Assembly: GCF_027942865.1 (NCBI RefSeq)
Contig: NC_134507.1
Span: forward strand, 4,792,026 to 4,856,025
DNA from: Odontesthes bonariensis
Lineage: Eukaryota > Chordata > Actinopteri > Atheriniformes > Atherinopsidae
Length of the DNA: 64,000 nucleotides
Direction: 5' to 3'
Made by a program: the position numbers and the translations under genes. This document shows, one piece after another, positions 35,401-45,000 of the stretch. The notes beneath the pieces were generated by a model that saw only the letters and a program-made list of their open reading frames with translations, searched no databases and was not told where the DNA came from. Positions within the stretch are counted from its first letter, which is position 1; the number at the start of each line of letters is the position of its first letter.

Positions 35401-36354
35401 AGATGCACGTCTTTGGACTGCGAGAGGAGGCTCCACTGGGCATGATGAGGCTCAAATGTGGGGAAATGAAAAATAAATAAATCCTGCCTGTATTGACAAT
35501 CACTTTTAAAAGACAAAGTTCTGGCTTTCTTTCAGGTAACAGTTAATCTCATTCAAGTTCGCTGTGAGGTCAAGCCAATGGCGTTTAGCGTGTGGTTGGA
35601 AGTCCAGCAGGTGCCTGGGGCTTAAGAGACAAACTAACTCCTTGCGTCTATTGGATTAATGTCTGATCTGCTAAATGCGGGACGGTCATCTGTCTTTTTA
35701 CAGGAGAGAAACCTAAGCCCTTAAAGGTTGTTGAGGCAAAAAAGGAAATCCCCTATTAAACGTCAGATGGCCATTTTACATGTATCACTGGAAACTTTAT
35801 CTAGCGAATATCTTTTAAGATGTGGTTATTCTCGTTGTGTCACAGAGAAACTTAAAACTGTGCACTGAAAATATCTAACTTTTTTTCTTCTTTTTTTTTC
35901 TCATTTCAATTGTACCAGGACACCATTAGCCACCTAGATACTGAGCTTAGGAACCTGAAGGGCGAGATGGCTCAGCACCTGAGGGACTATCAAGACCTGC
36001 TCAATGTCAAGATGGCCCTGGACATAGAGATAGCTGCTTATAGGTACTGGATTCAAGAAAATGCAGCAATATACAGAGCAATGTGTTGACTCTTTTTTTA
36101 ATCAGTTTCCTTGAAACAGTCTTGACTACTAAATGTTGTTTATTTGGTTTGATTCCGTCAGGAAATTGCTGGAGGGGGAGGAAACTCACTTTAACTCAGG
36201 GGTGTCGTTCAGCTCTGCCAGCTACAGCTACCAGCCTCGAGCTGCAGCCAGCTCCTCCAGGAGCACCCAAAGGGAGAAAGAAGGAGCCAAGAAGGAAAGC
36301 TTCAAAGATATCAGCGAGGATAAAGATGAGGCAGACATCAACTCCAACAACTGA
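29195..36354 (+). CDS. ina: alpha-internexin-like neuronal intermediate filament protein, 5 coding exons
   Basis: Joined CDS: 29195-29485, 31030-31260, 33443-33970, 35919-36043, 36162-36354 (1368 nt, 455 aa plus TGA). All junctions stay in frame. The protein has a Ser/Arg-rich head (about 1-90). The rod starts with the helix-initiation motif [12 protein letters not shown] (about 99-110) and ends with the termination motif [13 protein letters not shown] (about 388-400). A short acidic/Lys tail of about 55 aa follows. The coil 2 stretch [19 protein letters not shown] is typical of internexin and the type III/IV filaments. Exon 4 is 125 nt, bounded by MQ/DTI and AYR/KLL, which I recall as the type IV intron positions. 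Intermediate filament proteins of this type build the neuronal cytoskeleton. The pcgf6 neighbour matches human INA-PCGF6 order. A peripherin or other neurofilament-like paralogue is less likely, and which teleost ina duplicate this is cannot be told. Confidence 0.9.
29668..30080. mobile_element. hAT MITE in ina intron 1
   Basis: Ends CAGGGGCGAT and, inverted, CAGGGGCAAG. 8-bp duplications GATGATAA (29660-29667) and GGTGATAA (30081-30088), one mismatch. No coding capacity. Confidence 0.7.
30345..30900 (+). mobile_element. Tc1/mariner-type remnant in ina intron 1
   Basis: Starts AATGTGATGATTTGCAAATC, the end of a fish Tc1/mariner-type element. Transposase-derived pieces (CATCTCTGATGGT, CTGGAAAGGCACC) follow after a large internal deletion. 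The right terminus is not recognisable. Confidence 0.65.
31030..31260 (+). CDS. ina: ina exon 2: coil 1A and part of coil 1B
   Basis: 77 codons between acceptor TTGCCCCAG and donor CTGCAG/GTGAGG, phase 0 at both ends. It opens with [13 protein letters not shown] and continues through [15 protein letters not shown], close to the HAEPSRV stretch of internexin. Heptad-type coiled coil throughout. Confidence 0.88.
31290..31840. mobile_element. MITE in ina intron 2, copy B
   Basis: TGGCTGTGTTCGAAACCGCC ends, inverted relative to copy A at 6208-6860. It begins only 29 bp after the exon 2 donor. Shares the GGCTGATTTCG segment with copy A but not the full hairpin. Confidence 0.75.
32099..32248 (+). 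pseudogene. N-terminal fragment of a transposon protein
   Basis: About 49 aa from [23 protein letters not shown] then [20 protein letters not shown]. This resembles the helix-turn-helix-like start of integrase-core (rve-type) proteins common in fish repeats. The frame then runs into the inverted arm, and the catalytic part is missing. Confidence 0.5.
32290..33305. repeat. minisatellite of about 48 GCGAGATC(C/T)CGC units
   Basis: Units are TTTTTGCGAGATCCCGCAATAC, shortened by one or two bases in places. The core GCGAGATCTCGC is a perfect palindrome and the commoner GCGAGATCCCGC a near one. A higher-order block repeats at an offset of 273 bp (for example 32382 and 32655, 32441 and 32714). Several units carry GCAAGATC, GAGAGATC or CGCGATAC variants. 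CpG-dense compared with its surroundings. Confidence 0.9.
33443..33970 (+). CDS. ina: ina exon 3: rest of coil 1B to coil 2
   Basis: 176 codons after acceptor CTCATTTCAG, opening [16 protein letters not shown]. It includes [19 protein letters not shown] and ANESLERQI. The donor is CAG/GCAAGC, a GC rather than GT donor. Joining here gives [14 protein letters not shown] in frame, while the nearest downstream GT would shift the frame. Confidence 0.88.
33971..35918 (+). other. ina intron 3, GC-AG
   Basis: 1948 nt. Contains a stretch near 35145-35235 and one at 35275-35460 that resemble common fish interspersed repeats (GCTAAGCTAATC; GCCTGCAATAGGGGCGAGAC). No exon seen within. Confidence 0.6.
35919..36043 (+). 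CDS. ina: ina exon 4: end of coil 2
   Basis: 125 nt between acceptor TTGTACCAG and donor TATAG/GTACTG. Encodes [17 protein letters not shown] through [14 protein letters not shown], with the next Arg codon split AG/G. Length and both intron positions fit the second exon of type IV filament genes as I recall them. Confidence 0.9.
36162..36354 (+). CDS. ina: ina exon 5: termination motif and tail
   Basis: 193 nt after acceptor CCGTCAG. Completes Arg and reads [12 protein letters not shown], then a Ser/Tyr/Arg-rich tail ending in [15 protein letters not shown] and TGA. The tail is shorter than in mammalian alpha-internexin and lacks a long Glu-rich segment. Confidence 0.88.
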
Positions 36355-37093
36355 GCACAGACAGGCAACTTGTGAGAAGAGATCCATGCATAGCGAGTTC
36401 ATAGTAACATGATACTTTTTAGGGCAACAGTAATCCAAATGTTTTAAATTAGACATCAATACTGAGATTATCTTTTGGACTTTAAACATAGTTTTGGAAC
36501 GTGAACACATCGCGTTCTCTTAGAATCGAAAGACTCGTCAATAGATCTCGTCACATCTGCAACATTAAGGAAAGGAAACTAACTTGGAAAATCGAAACCG
36601 GCACGTGAGCACATCTCGGGTGGGGTGCAGATAACGCACCACCATAAACTGTGTGACCAGACAAATGTTAATGTTCGTTTTCATTTAGCTGTTCCGAGGT
36701 TGCACATAGAGCTGCGTTATAATAGGAGGGAAAAAAAAAAAAAAAAAGAGCGGGAGATTGCTCGGATAAACCTCAGAAGCTATAGATTCACCTCTTCGCT
36801 GTGTTGTCAGTGGACTTTGAAGCATTCTAGACATGTGGCCGTCACTGCTGGTTATTCTTTTGTGTTTGTTTTACGGATCTAAAAAGCAAAAAAACTGTTT
36901 GAATGTTGTAACACACGCACAGTCAGAAGTCTATGCTAGAAAATGGAAAATATTAACAATCATATATGACTGGCAAATTGATTCCTGTGCTTTTATGTGC
37001 GCTCATAAGTTCTTCCAGACAGATGTGAGGACTGCACTAGTTATGCCTACTGTTGAGTGGTGTTCATAAAGCGTATCTGATAGTGTCCCACTG

Positions 37094-37132
37094 CCAGCAC
37101 AAGGTCGGGCCTATTGTCCGACCTTGTGTTGG
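37094..37132 (+). other. stem-loop in the presumed ina 3' UTR
   Basis: Two 15-nt arms (37094-37108 and 37118-37132) pair fully if one G-U wobble is allowed, with a 9-nt loop. It lies 740 nt after the ina stop and before the candidate poly(A) signal, so it would be in the 3' UTR. Function unknown. Confidence 0.55.
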
Positions 37133-37902
37133 TGCACTGTGCCCCGAGTACAGTAATAACCAAGGGTCATGAGTTATTGTGTGCCATTTGTATCCATTAT
37201 ATGTTGGCATGGTAGCTCTAAGTTGTAGGGCAGATTTCAATGAAACACACCATGTTGAAGAGAGAGTGGAGTCAAGTTGCTCCATAAAACGAGTTACAAT
37301 GAAAAGAGCTGAAAATTCTTAAGTTTGGTGCACGACAAATGCCCAGCCTGTGAAGGCAACTACTGTATGATGAAGGAATTGATACAACTGACAAGGTTTC
37401 AAGGACGACCTTTGGTGAAATATGTATCGGTTCGGGATCTGATGCCCTGATCCAGGTGTGGATGATTGAGATTTATTTGACCGATCGCAATTTTGCTCTC
37501 AAGGATTACACAATGCATTAAAGACTGGCAGCTTGAACATTTCGTGCACATGGGCCGCTTCCTCAACCAGTGGAGCTTCTTCCAATCATATTTTCTCAAT
37601 TTAATACCCATAGCCCTATTGTTTTAAACAAAGATATCAAACGATATACCTTTATCATGCCTTTTACATTCCAGTAGGCTCCTCTGTAAGATCCAACCAC
37701 AAGCCCATCTAAGCTCCTATGCACATCAAAGGACACACGATGGCTTTTATCCGAATTTTGCAGGTTCTCTGTTGTCCAAACAGTGGTATGAATTCCTTAA
37801 ACGTATGCAATGCCTGAACATCCATTTCTGTCCATAGCAGCACAAATTTCTTTGTCGAGACCTTGTACGAATGGTGTGATGCATTGTTATCTTGGAAAAA
37901 AA

Positions 37903-37908
37903 AATAAA
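37903..37908 (+). promoter_or_regulatory. ina: candidate ina poly(A) signal
   Basis: AATAAA about 1.55 kb after the stop codon, in A-rich sequence. No better + strand AATAAA was noticed between the stop and here. It predicts a 3' UTR of about 1.57 kb. Confidence 0.35.
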
Positions 37909-38075
37909 ATGAATTATATACACGCAACGATGCTAAACCTAGACCTGACCAATTGACCCTCTGATCAATTGCTCAGTTTATTCCAGGTGTTTTACTTTTA
38001 TTTTTGCCCATCATATCCATATCCAACACCCCACATAAAAACAGCAGACATGAGCAAATTAGGAATTATTCAGCG

Positions 38076-38081
38076 TTTATT
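38076..38081 (-). promoter_or_regulatory. pcgf6: candidate pcgf6 poly(A) signal
   Basis: AATAAA on the minus strand, about 900 nt past the stop codon. It points at the ina poly(A) signal on the other strand, so the two 3' UTRs would nearly touch. Confidence 0.35.
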
Positions 38082-38978
38082 ATTTCAAACTAACAAAAGC
38101 AAGTAGAAAATCTATTTGCTCCAAAGCTATATCAAATAGATTTTTCTACAAAGTCCTTTTAAATAACCTCTTTGTTGCAATGAAAGCATTTCTCATCGAG
38201 TCAGTTTCATCAGTTTACATCAGACGGCCTTAAAAAGGCCTAAATCAATAGGAGGCAGGCTGCAACTTAGTACTGTACATCTGAGCTCTATTCACATATA
38301 CAGACCTTTGGTAGTTGTAGCCCTTTTGCATGAAGCCCTTTGAAAAGTCACAGTTAACTCACGAGGTGATTGATAAATACAGGTTGTGGTACCCAAATAA
38401 ATAGGTGAAACAAGAAGGATGTCAACTTGTGTTGCCTTAAAATAGTCAAGAGTTTCTGAGCCATAAATAGCAGTTTAGTCCAGTTTCAGCTCCAGCAGCA
38501 GTCACATTCCTGTAACTCAACAAAACCTTCCAAGAAATTCAGCAAAATACATTTCGTACATGCTGGTACAGTAAATATGCGTCCTGCAAAATCAGGCCAC
38601 AAGACACAAGGGTTGTCCTGAAGAAGAATCAGAATGATGTTGGCTGAAAATGAGATGCTTCGCTATGAAAAGATAAGCTTCCTTTTTCAAGCCAGAATGT
38701 TCATACAGAAAGAAAAATAAATCTAAACAATCAAAAACAATCTGAGTTTTAGATGCTTTCCTCCAACACTTAAAAGCTTTGTCAGCAGCCCGCTAAACCC
38801 CGCTACATTCAGTTTAAAGGGTTGATCAAATGTTTGGTCAGCAGATCCTGACAATGGTTAAGTAGTAAAGCTGATGGTTAGAATAACAAAGAACACATTT
38901 TTACTCCTTGTTATCGAAAGAATCGGTCCAAAAAATCCAAAAAAAAGCCCCCAAAAACCCTAAATCTGCTTCTTGTGT

Positions 38979-39029
38979 TCACGGCTGCGTGGGCAGGACC
39001 AAGCCGAAGTGGAGCACCAACAGGCCGTC
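38979..39029 (-). CDS. pcgf6: pcgf6 last coding exon
   Basis: 16 codons plus TGA after acceptor TTGCCTCAG. Encodes [16 protein letters not shown], matching the DGLLVLHYGL C-terminus of PCGF6. Confidence 0.88.
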   Translation of the reverse strand, partial: DGLLVLHFGLVLPTQP

Positions 39030-42000
39030 CTGAGGCAAAGCAGAACCGGACAAACACTCATTATTTCAAACCTTCTCAAGCTGAAATCGTCAGGGCTGTT
39101 TCTGCTGTGCAGTTTTTTTTTTTTTCTTTTACCTGTAGTGCGTCTTCACCCACAGAGCGCTGTATGTCTTTCAGTGACTGATAATGATCTAGGAGGTGAT
39201 CTCCGCACACCACATCCACCTGCGGGGAGCACAAGCATTTCCCACCATTACAGAAGCAACACTCGCTGTTGGGTTTGAAAAGAAATACATAGAATTCTTT
39301 TTAAAAAGTCTTAAAATGTAGAAAATCTCACTGTTTTAATTCACCTGAAGCGACCGCATTTCAATCTCAACTCATCAAAGCACTCAAATTACTCTAAATG
39401 TCTCGATTAGTGAAAAACTGGAAGGACATCGGGTAGACTCAAACTTTCAACTGTTTTTAGTCAGTTCCACAATGGAAAAAGTGCTGTCACGGCAAAGTTC
39501 ACTGTGCTCGAGTGAACAGTGACCTCCAGGTTTGCCCAGACTGATCCCAGCAGTGCAGCACTGAGAGCAGGAAATCAGTCTAAGCTGCTAATCTCCATCC
39601 CCGCGTTACTAAACACGCCCCCGCACTGCGTCACCTGATCACACCTGGACATTTCTGTTGGGGAAAGTAGGACACTTCCGAACACAAGCTTTCTATTAAA
39701 GCTTGTCCATCTCTCTGAGGCAGATGTGGTCTCGCTGTAATGAAAATGTATGACTTTATAACAGAGCTGGGCAACGATTAAAGTTTTTAATCTAATTAAT
39801 CACATGATTTCCCTGATTAATCATGATTAATCGCATTTGTACGCAAAATCCAAAAATGAATCCAAAAGTAGTGTATAGCTTTTAGCATTTAGTTTTATTT
39901 TAAATGTGCTGCCATATGAATGAAAGTGCCATAACATTTGTTGTGCAAACACACTTTTAACATCAGCATCTTTCTGTAGTTTTTATGTAGAAGCCTCGCT
40001 CCACTGTCTGTTTCCTTGAATGACTTGCTGCTATCAGTTGTGTGTTTTGCCTTTAAGTGATATTTTAGACTGGAACTACTACGCTGAGAAGACAATTCAA
40101 CTTGGCAGTGTTTACAGATGACTTTGGTTCTGTCGACTCCGCCGTCTGGAAGAACTTTAACATGAAAATGGCCGAGTAAAAGTTCCGTACCCTTCTCCAT
40201 GTTTGGTGGATCCGCCGATTACTTTCTTTTCCTGTTCCGCAGCAGACAGCAACAGACTTTTACAAAATAAAAGCCTGTGAGCAACAGACTTTTACAAAAT
40301 AAAAGCCTGTGAGCAACAGACTTTTACAATAATAAAATAAATAATAAAACATGCGTTAATGCGCAATAACATATTTATCGGCGTTAAATAATTAAAGAGT
40401 TAACGCGATAATAACGAGTTAACTCGCCCAGCCCTACTTTATAATAATAAATGACTTGAACGTAAGTAAAACAACACTTTGGGATGTTTCAGGAGTATGT
40501 TGTACAGGTGTGAGAATATCCGACTCTCCCAGACCGAGAGAAAAGAAGCAGCTGCTTTGCTGCAGGCACCAAAGTCCTTTTAAACAGTAAATCCAGGTCG
40601 ACCGGCGTCTCCCTCGACTCAGTGAGAGGAATGGGGACCTCGTCCTCTCTCCGGGTGCCAGTTTCTCCTTTTAGAAACCAAAGCACCGGATTGTGCCCAT
40701 GTTTTTGGGGCAGTCATACAACTCACCTGGCATGTTGGACTCAGCTCCATCTTCCTCCTGATGAACAGCTCTACGTGGCGGATTGTGGCCTCACCGGACA
40801 CACGGACGTACCGCCTCTCTAGTGGCTAAACAGAGATAAAATGGTTAGCTGCTGTGATGTGTTCAGATCTCTTAGTCCGGGTTAAAACTCCAGCAGCAGC
40901 GTTCTGGATGAGCTGCAGATGTTTAATGCTCTTTTTGGGAAGTCCAGTTAAAAGAGCGTTACAGTGATGGAGTCTGCTGGAGATGAATGCATGTTGCTGC
41001 TGCAGCTGCCGCTAAAGACCGTGGTGAAGTTGGTTTGATATTGGATATTCACAATAAGGAAATAAGGTGTCTTTTTTTTCCCATACCTCCCAAGTCACTA
41101 GTTCACAAGGCTTGGGAGGTGTCGAATATCCAAATATTCAATATCAAACCAACTTCACCACGGTCTTAAGCGGCAGCTGCACCAGCAACATTTCTGGAAA
41201 GGTACTGGCTTGATTAAATTCATTCTGGACTCTCTATCCGACCACATGAAGACCTCGGGACACTTCGGTTTGACTTTAGGGACCCTCTACTCACTACCAC
41301 GTAAGTGTTATGTTGTTTGGAGCTGTAGAAGAGGTATAAAAATAGCGTTTTGTAGCGGCGAAATGATATGCCTCTCTCACTTCCAGGCTAACGACTTTTG
41401 GCTAAAAACGGTCAAATCGAAATTCTCAAAACACATCCGAATGACATGATTTTGATGTCAACTCAACGTATGTACTCCCAACATCCCGTAAATTGATCCC
41501 TTTAAAGGGGAACTCCGGGGCATTTGAAGCGCATTCCCATTGCTAGAGGTTGTCAAATACTGATAGTAGGACACAGACAGGTGCAAATCGGCGCTCCCTG
41601 TGCGGAGATAGCGCTGTTCGCTCAGCCTGTCATGCGAGGCTAATACGTGGTGGCTACGGGGCAAGCGCTAACCCTTCCACGTAAAACAACAACTTGCACA
41701 CTGCAGAAACGTCACACCACTTTATAACCCATCCGACAATAAAGTCACAAGCCTTACCATCAAAACCATATGCATGGTTCTCACATTACTGGCATGGGGA
41801 CGTTACAAAACAACTTTATAAACAGCATGTAACTCACCGGCTGGTTGTAGGCTCGCGCATGTGAAAGCCCAAAAGAGTCGATGGACGATAATCCCATATA
41901 CAAAGCAATTAATCTTCTCTAGAAAAACTGCGTTCAAGTATTTAAAACATTACAACAATATTACTGGGCATGTATTGTTGTAATGTTTTAAATACTTGAA

Positions 42001-45000
42001 CGCAGTTTTTCTAGAGAAGATAATTGTTTTGTATATGGGATTATCGTCCATCGACTCTTTTGGGCTTTCACATGCGCGAGCCTACAACTAACCGGTGAGT
42101 TACATGCTGTTTATAAAGTTGTTTTGTAACGTCCCCATGCCAGTAATGTGAGAACCATGCATATGGTTTTGATGGTAAGGCTTGTGACTTTATTGTCGGA
42201 TGGGTTATAAAGTGGTGTGACGTTTCTGCAATGTGCGAGTTGTTGTTTTACGTGGAAGGGTTATCAGTTGCCCCTTAGCCACCACGTATTAGCCTCGCAT
42301 GACAGGGTGTCCGAACAGCGCGATCTCCACACAGGGAGCGCAGATTTGCACCCGTCTGTGTCCTACTATCAGTATTTGACAACCTCTAGCAATGGAAATG
42401 CGCTTCAAATGCCCCGGAGTTCCCCTTTAACTCAAGCTACGGTTACAGTCTACTTGGCTATTTAAGTGGTCCATCGTCCTTGTCCCAGAATACATGCATG
42501 AGAGGGGAATCCAGTAGTTCTCTGAAGTGTGTCTGACAGCGCAACGATATGGACTGTGTGAGAAAATGTTAAAGATATTCCGCTGCTTCTAACGTTCTCT
42601 GTGGGTGACCACCGTACATGTAAGTACAGCTAAATTCCCTGCACGGACGTTCTCTTAAAGTTACTTGAATGGCGATTTTGTCACATGACGCTCCAGTTAT
42701 AAAGTCAGGATTCTATTAGAGCGGAGCGACAGTCTGAAAATGCTTTAACCCTGATAGGGGACATCATATATTAATATTTTTTTCCACTATTTTTCCATAA
42801 ATCTTCTATTCCACTTCAGTTCTGATCATAACTACCAAAATTTCAATTATTTAAAAAAAATTAACCCTTTAGATGCCAATTTGAACTTTTTAGCCCAAAT
42901 TTTATGCCTTTAGGTGCCAGTATTTTCAAAATATGGAATGCAAAGTGGAATTATTGAGTAGGAATAATTATGGTCTGGGATATGTCAATGATTAGCAACA
43001 ACATTGATTTTTAGGGATTTTTAATTTTTTTGTTATGCCTGATTTAAAAAAAAATAAATAAATCCTTAATTACTGAAAAGGGCCATTTTTCTTCCCTTCT
43101 AAAATGATCCCCACAATACCATATGTTAATATGCTCAAGATCCTTCCACAGTACTGCATATTGTTTTTAACTGTCAAACATCAGTATTGAATCCCAGGCA
43201 TACTTGATATGACTTTAAAATAAGGATTCCTGTGTGCCAAATTTTTACTCAAATAAAAAAAAAGATGTCTCCTTTTTAAATTACATTCAATTATATGCAA
43301 CTCAGAGCAGACGCAGCTGTGCGACCTCTCTTCATTTGTCATCCATTTTGTCCTTGTACGTACTGCAGTATAACTGCAACCTACAGCAACTGTTCAATGT
43401 GCGCCAAACACTTGTTGATTTTAAGCCTTTACCTTAAAGTTTGAGATGCCTTCTTCAGCCCTGAAAACAAAGCAAACAGTCAAGAGGAGCACACATTTTT
43501 TGATGCCAAGTTACTGTATGGAATCCATGTGAGACAATGGGACAGCCTGCTGGCATACGTATGTAACTGCAAGATGTTTTCATTTAAAAATGACATTAGA
43601 ACATTTCCATCTGTAACACAAATACACAGCAAAAATAAATAATGAACACCTATTCTGCTTCTACCTACTCTGCCCCACCGTTGCTCACTTGTTAGAGTAG
43701 TGGTACCCAACCTTTTTTTTTCCCTGGAAGATCTTCTCTAATGACAAAACAATTGTGCCAACTCCCACCGTACACACACACTGGTGCGCACGTGTTGATT
43801 AAGAAAATGATCTCCAAAACTTTACTGAAACCAGTTTCTGGTTCTGAATTTTCTTTCCCCAAAAAAAACCCAAACAAGTAAGATGAGCTGTCAGGTGTGA
43901 TGTTTGGCTGTTACAGGCTTCATTTTTTATCATAAGGAGCTGAAGTTTTTGCCCGTATGAACGCAACAGCGTGTTCTTTGAAAATCCAAACCTTTGTGTA
44001 TGTGCTCTCCCTTTTTCACACTGCATCAGGTTGATGGCGAACAAGCTTTACATTTTCGAGGCCGCAAACGAAGCCACGGCACTTATGAGTCCTTTAACAA
44101 GTGGCCTATGCATCAAACTTTGTAAAAACTTACATTTCCTCCTGAAGAACGCTGATTTGCAGAGTAAATGGCCGTAAATAAGCCTGCACGGTTAGCCTAG
44201 AAATCTAGACTTTGTTTATTTTTCATTATTTATTTTTTGTCACCCCCTTCTGTGTTTTATTTTCTTTATGATTCCATTTTCTTGTTCTTCTTTTAATGGA
44301 CCACTCTTCGCCCTTCTAATTGCCCTTCGGGGATAAATAAAGTTTTTTCTGATTCTGATTCTGATAGACACCCCTAGCGACCGCAAATTGAATTTGCTCC
44401 CGGGCGCAGTCCAGTCAGTTGTGGTTGTTTTGCGAGGCTGAAAATCGAAACTTAATCGGGCCAATTAGGGTTGTGACGATGGACGATGATATCGTCCATC
44501 GTCATTTATGACCCACCATCACGATGGATGGTAACCATCGTGATGCCACGGCCACTTTTTTTAAACCGAAACACAATGGCTATGGCATTTACCTTTTTTT
44601 TTTTTACTGCAAAAGCTTTAAAATAATTTGTCATGCACTTCACTATAGGCCTATGATATCACAGCAGAACACCAAAAGGAAAGAATAATAAAAATATAAG
44701 CGCAAGAAAAATAATAAAACAAACAAACATAAAGCATGACTTGCCTGTACCGAAACGCGCTAAACTGTAATAACTTAAAATGTTAAGAGGGCGGACACGG
44801 GTGCAGCCTATTCCAACATATTTACATGTCAATGTTTCTGGCCAAAAAAAACAACGTATTGACCTCGTCTGGCTTTAATAAGCTGCGGACTGGCGTGACC
44901 ACACTGCCCGCGGTGCTGAAAACTCTTTCCGAAGGCGTGCTGGTAGCGCATATAGCAGAGATACTTTCTAGCGATTTTTCCCATCAAAGGAAACCTGCTC

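Noticed and set aside
40489..40686. Minus frame including [20 protein letters not shown], considered as the missing pcgf6 RAWUL exon
   Set aside because: It lies downstream of the RAWUL exon in transcript order and matches the expected IPPELD sequence poorly.
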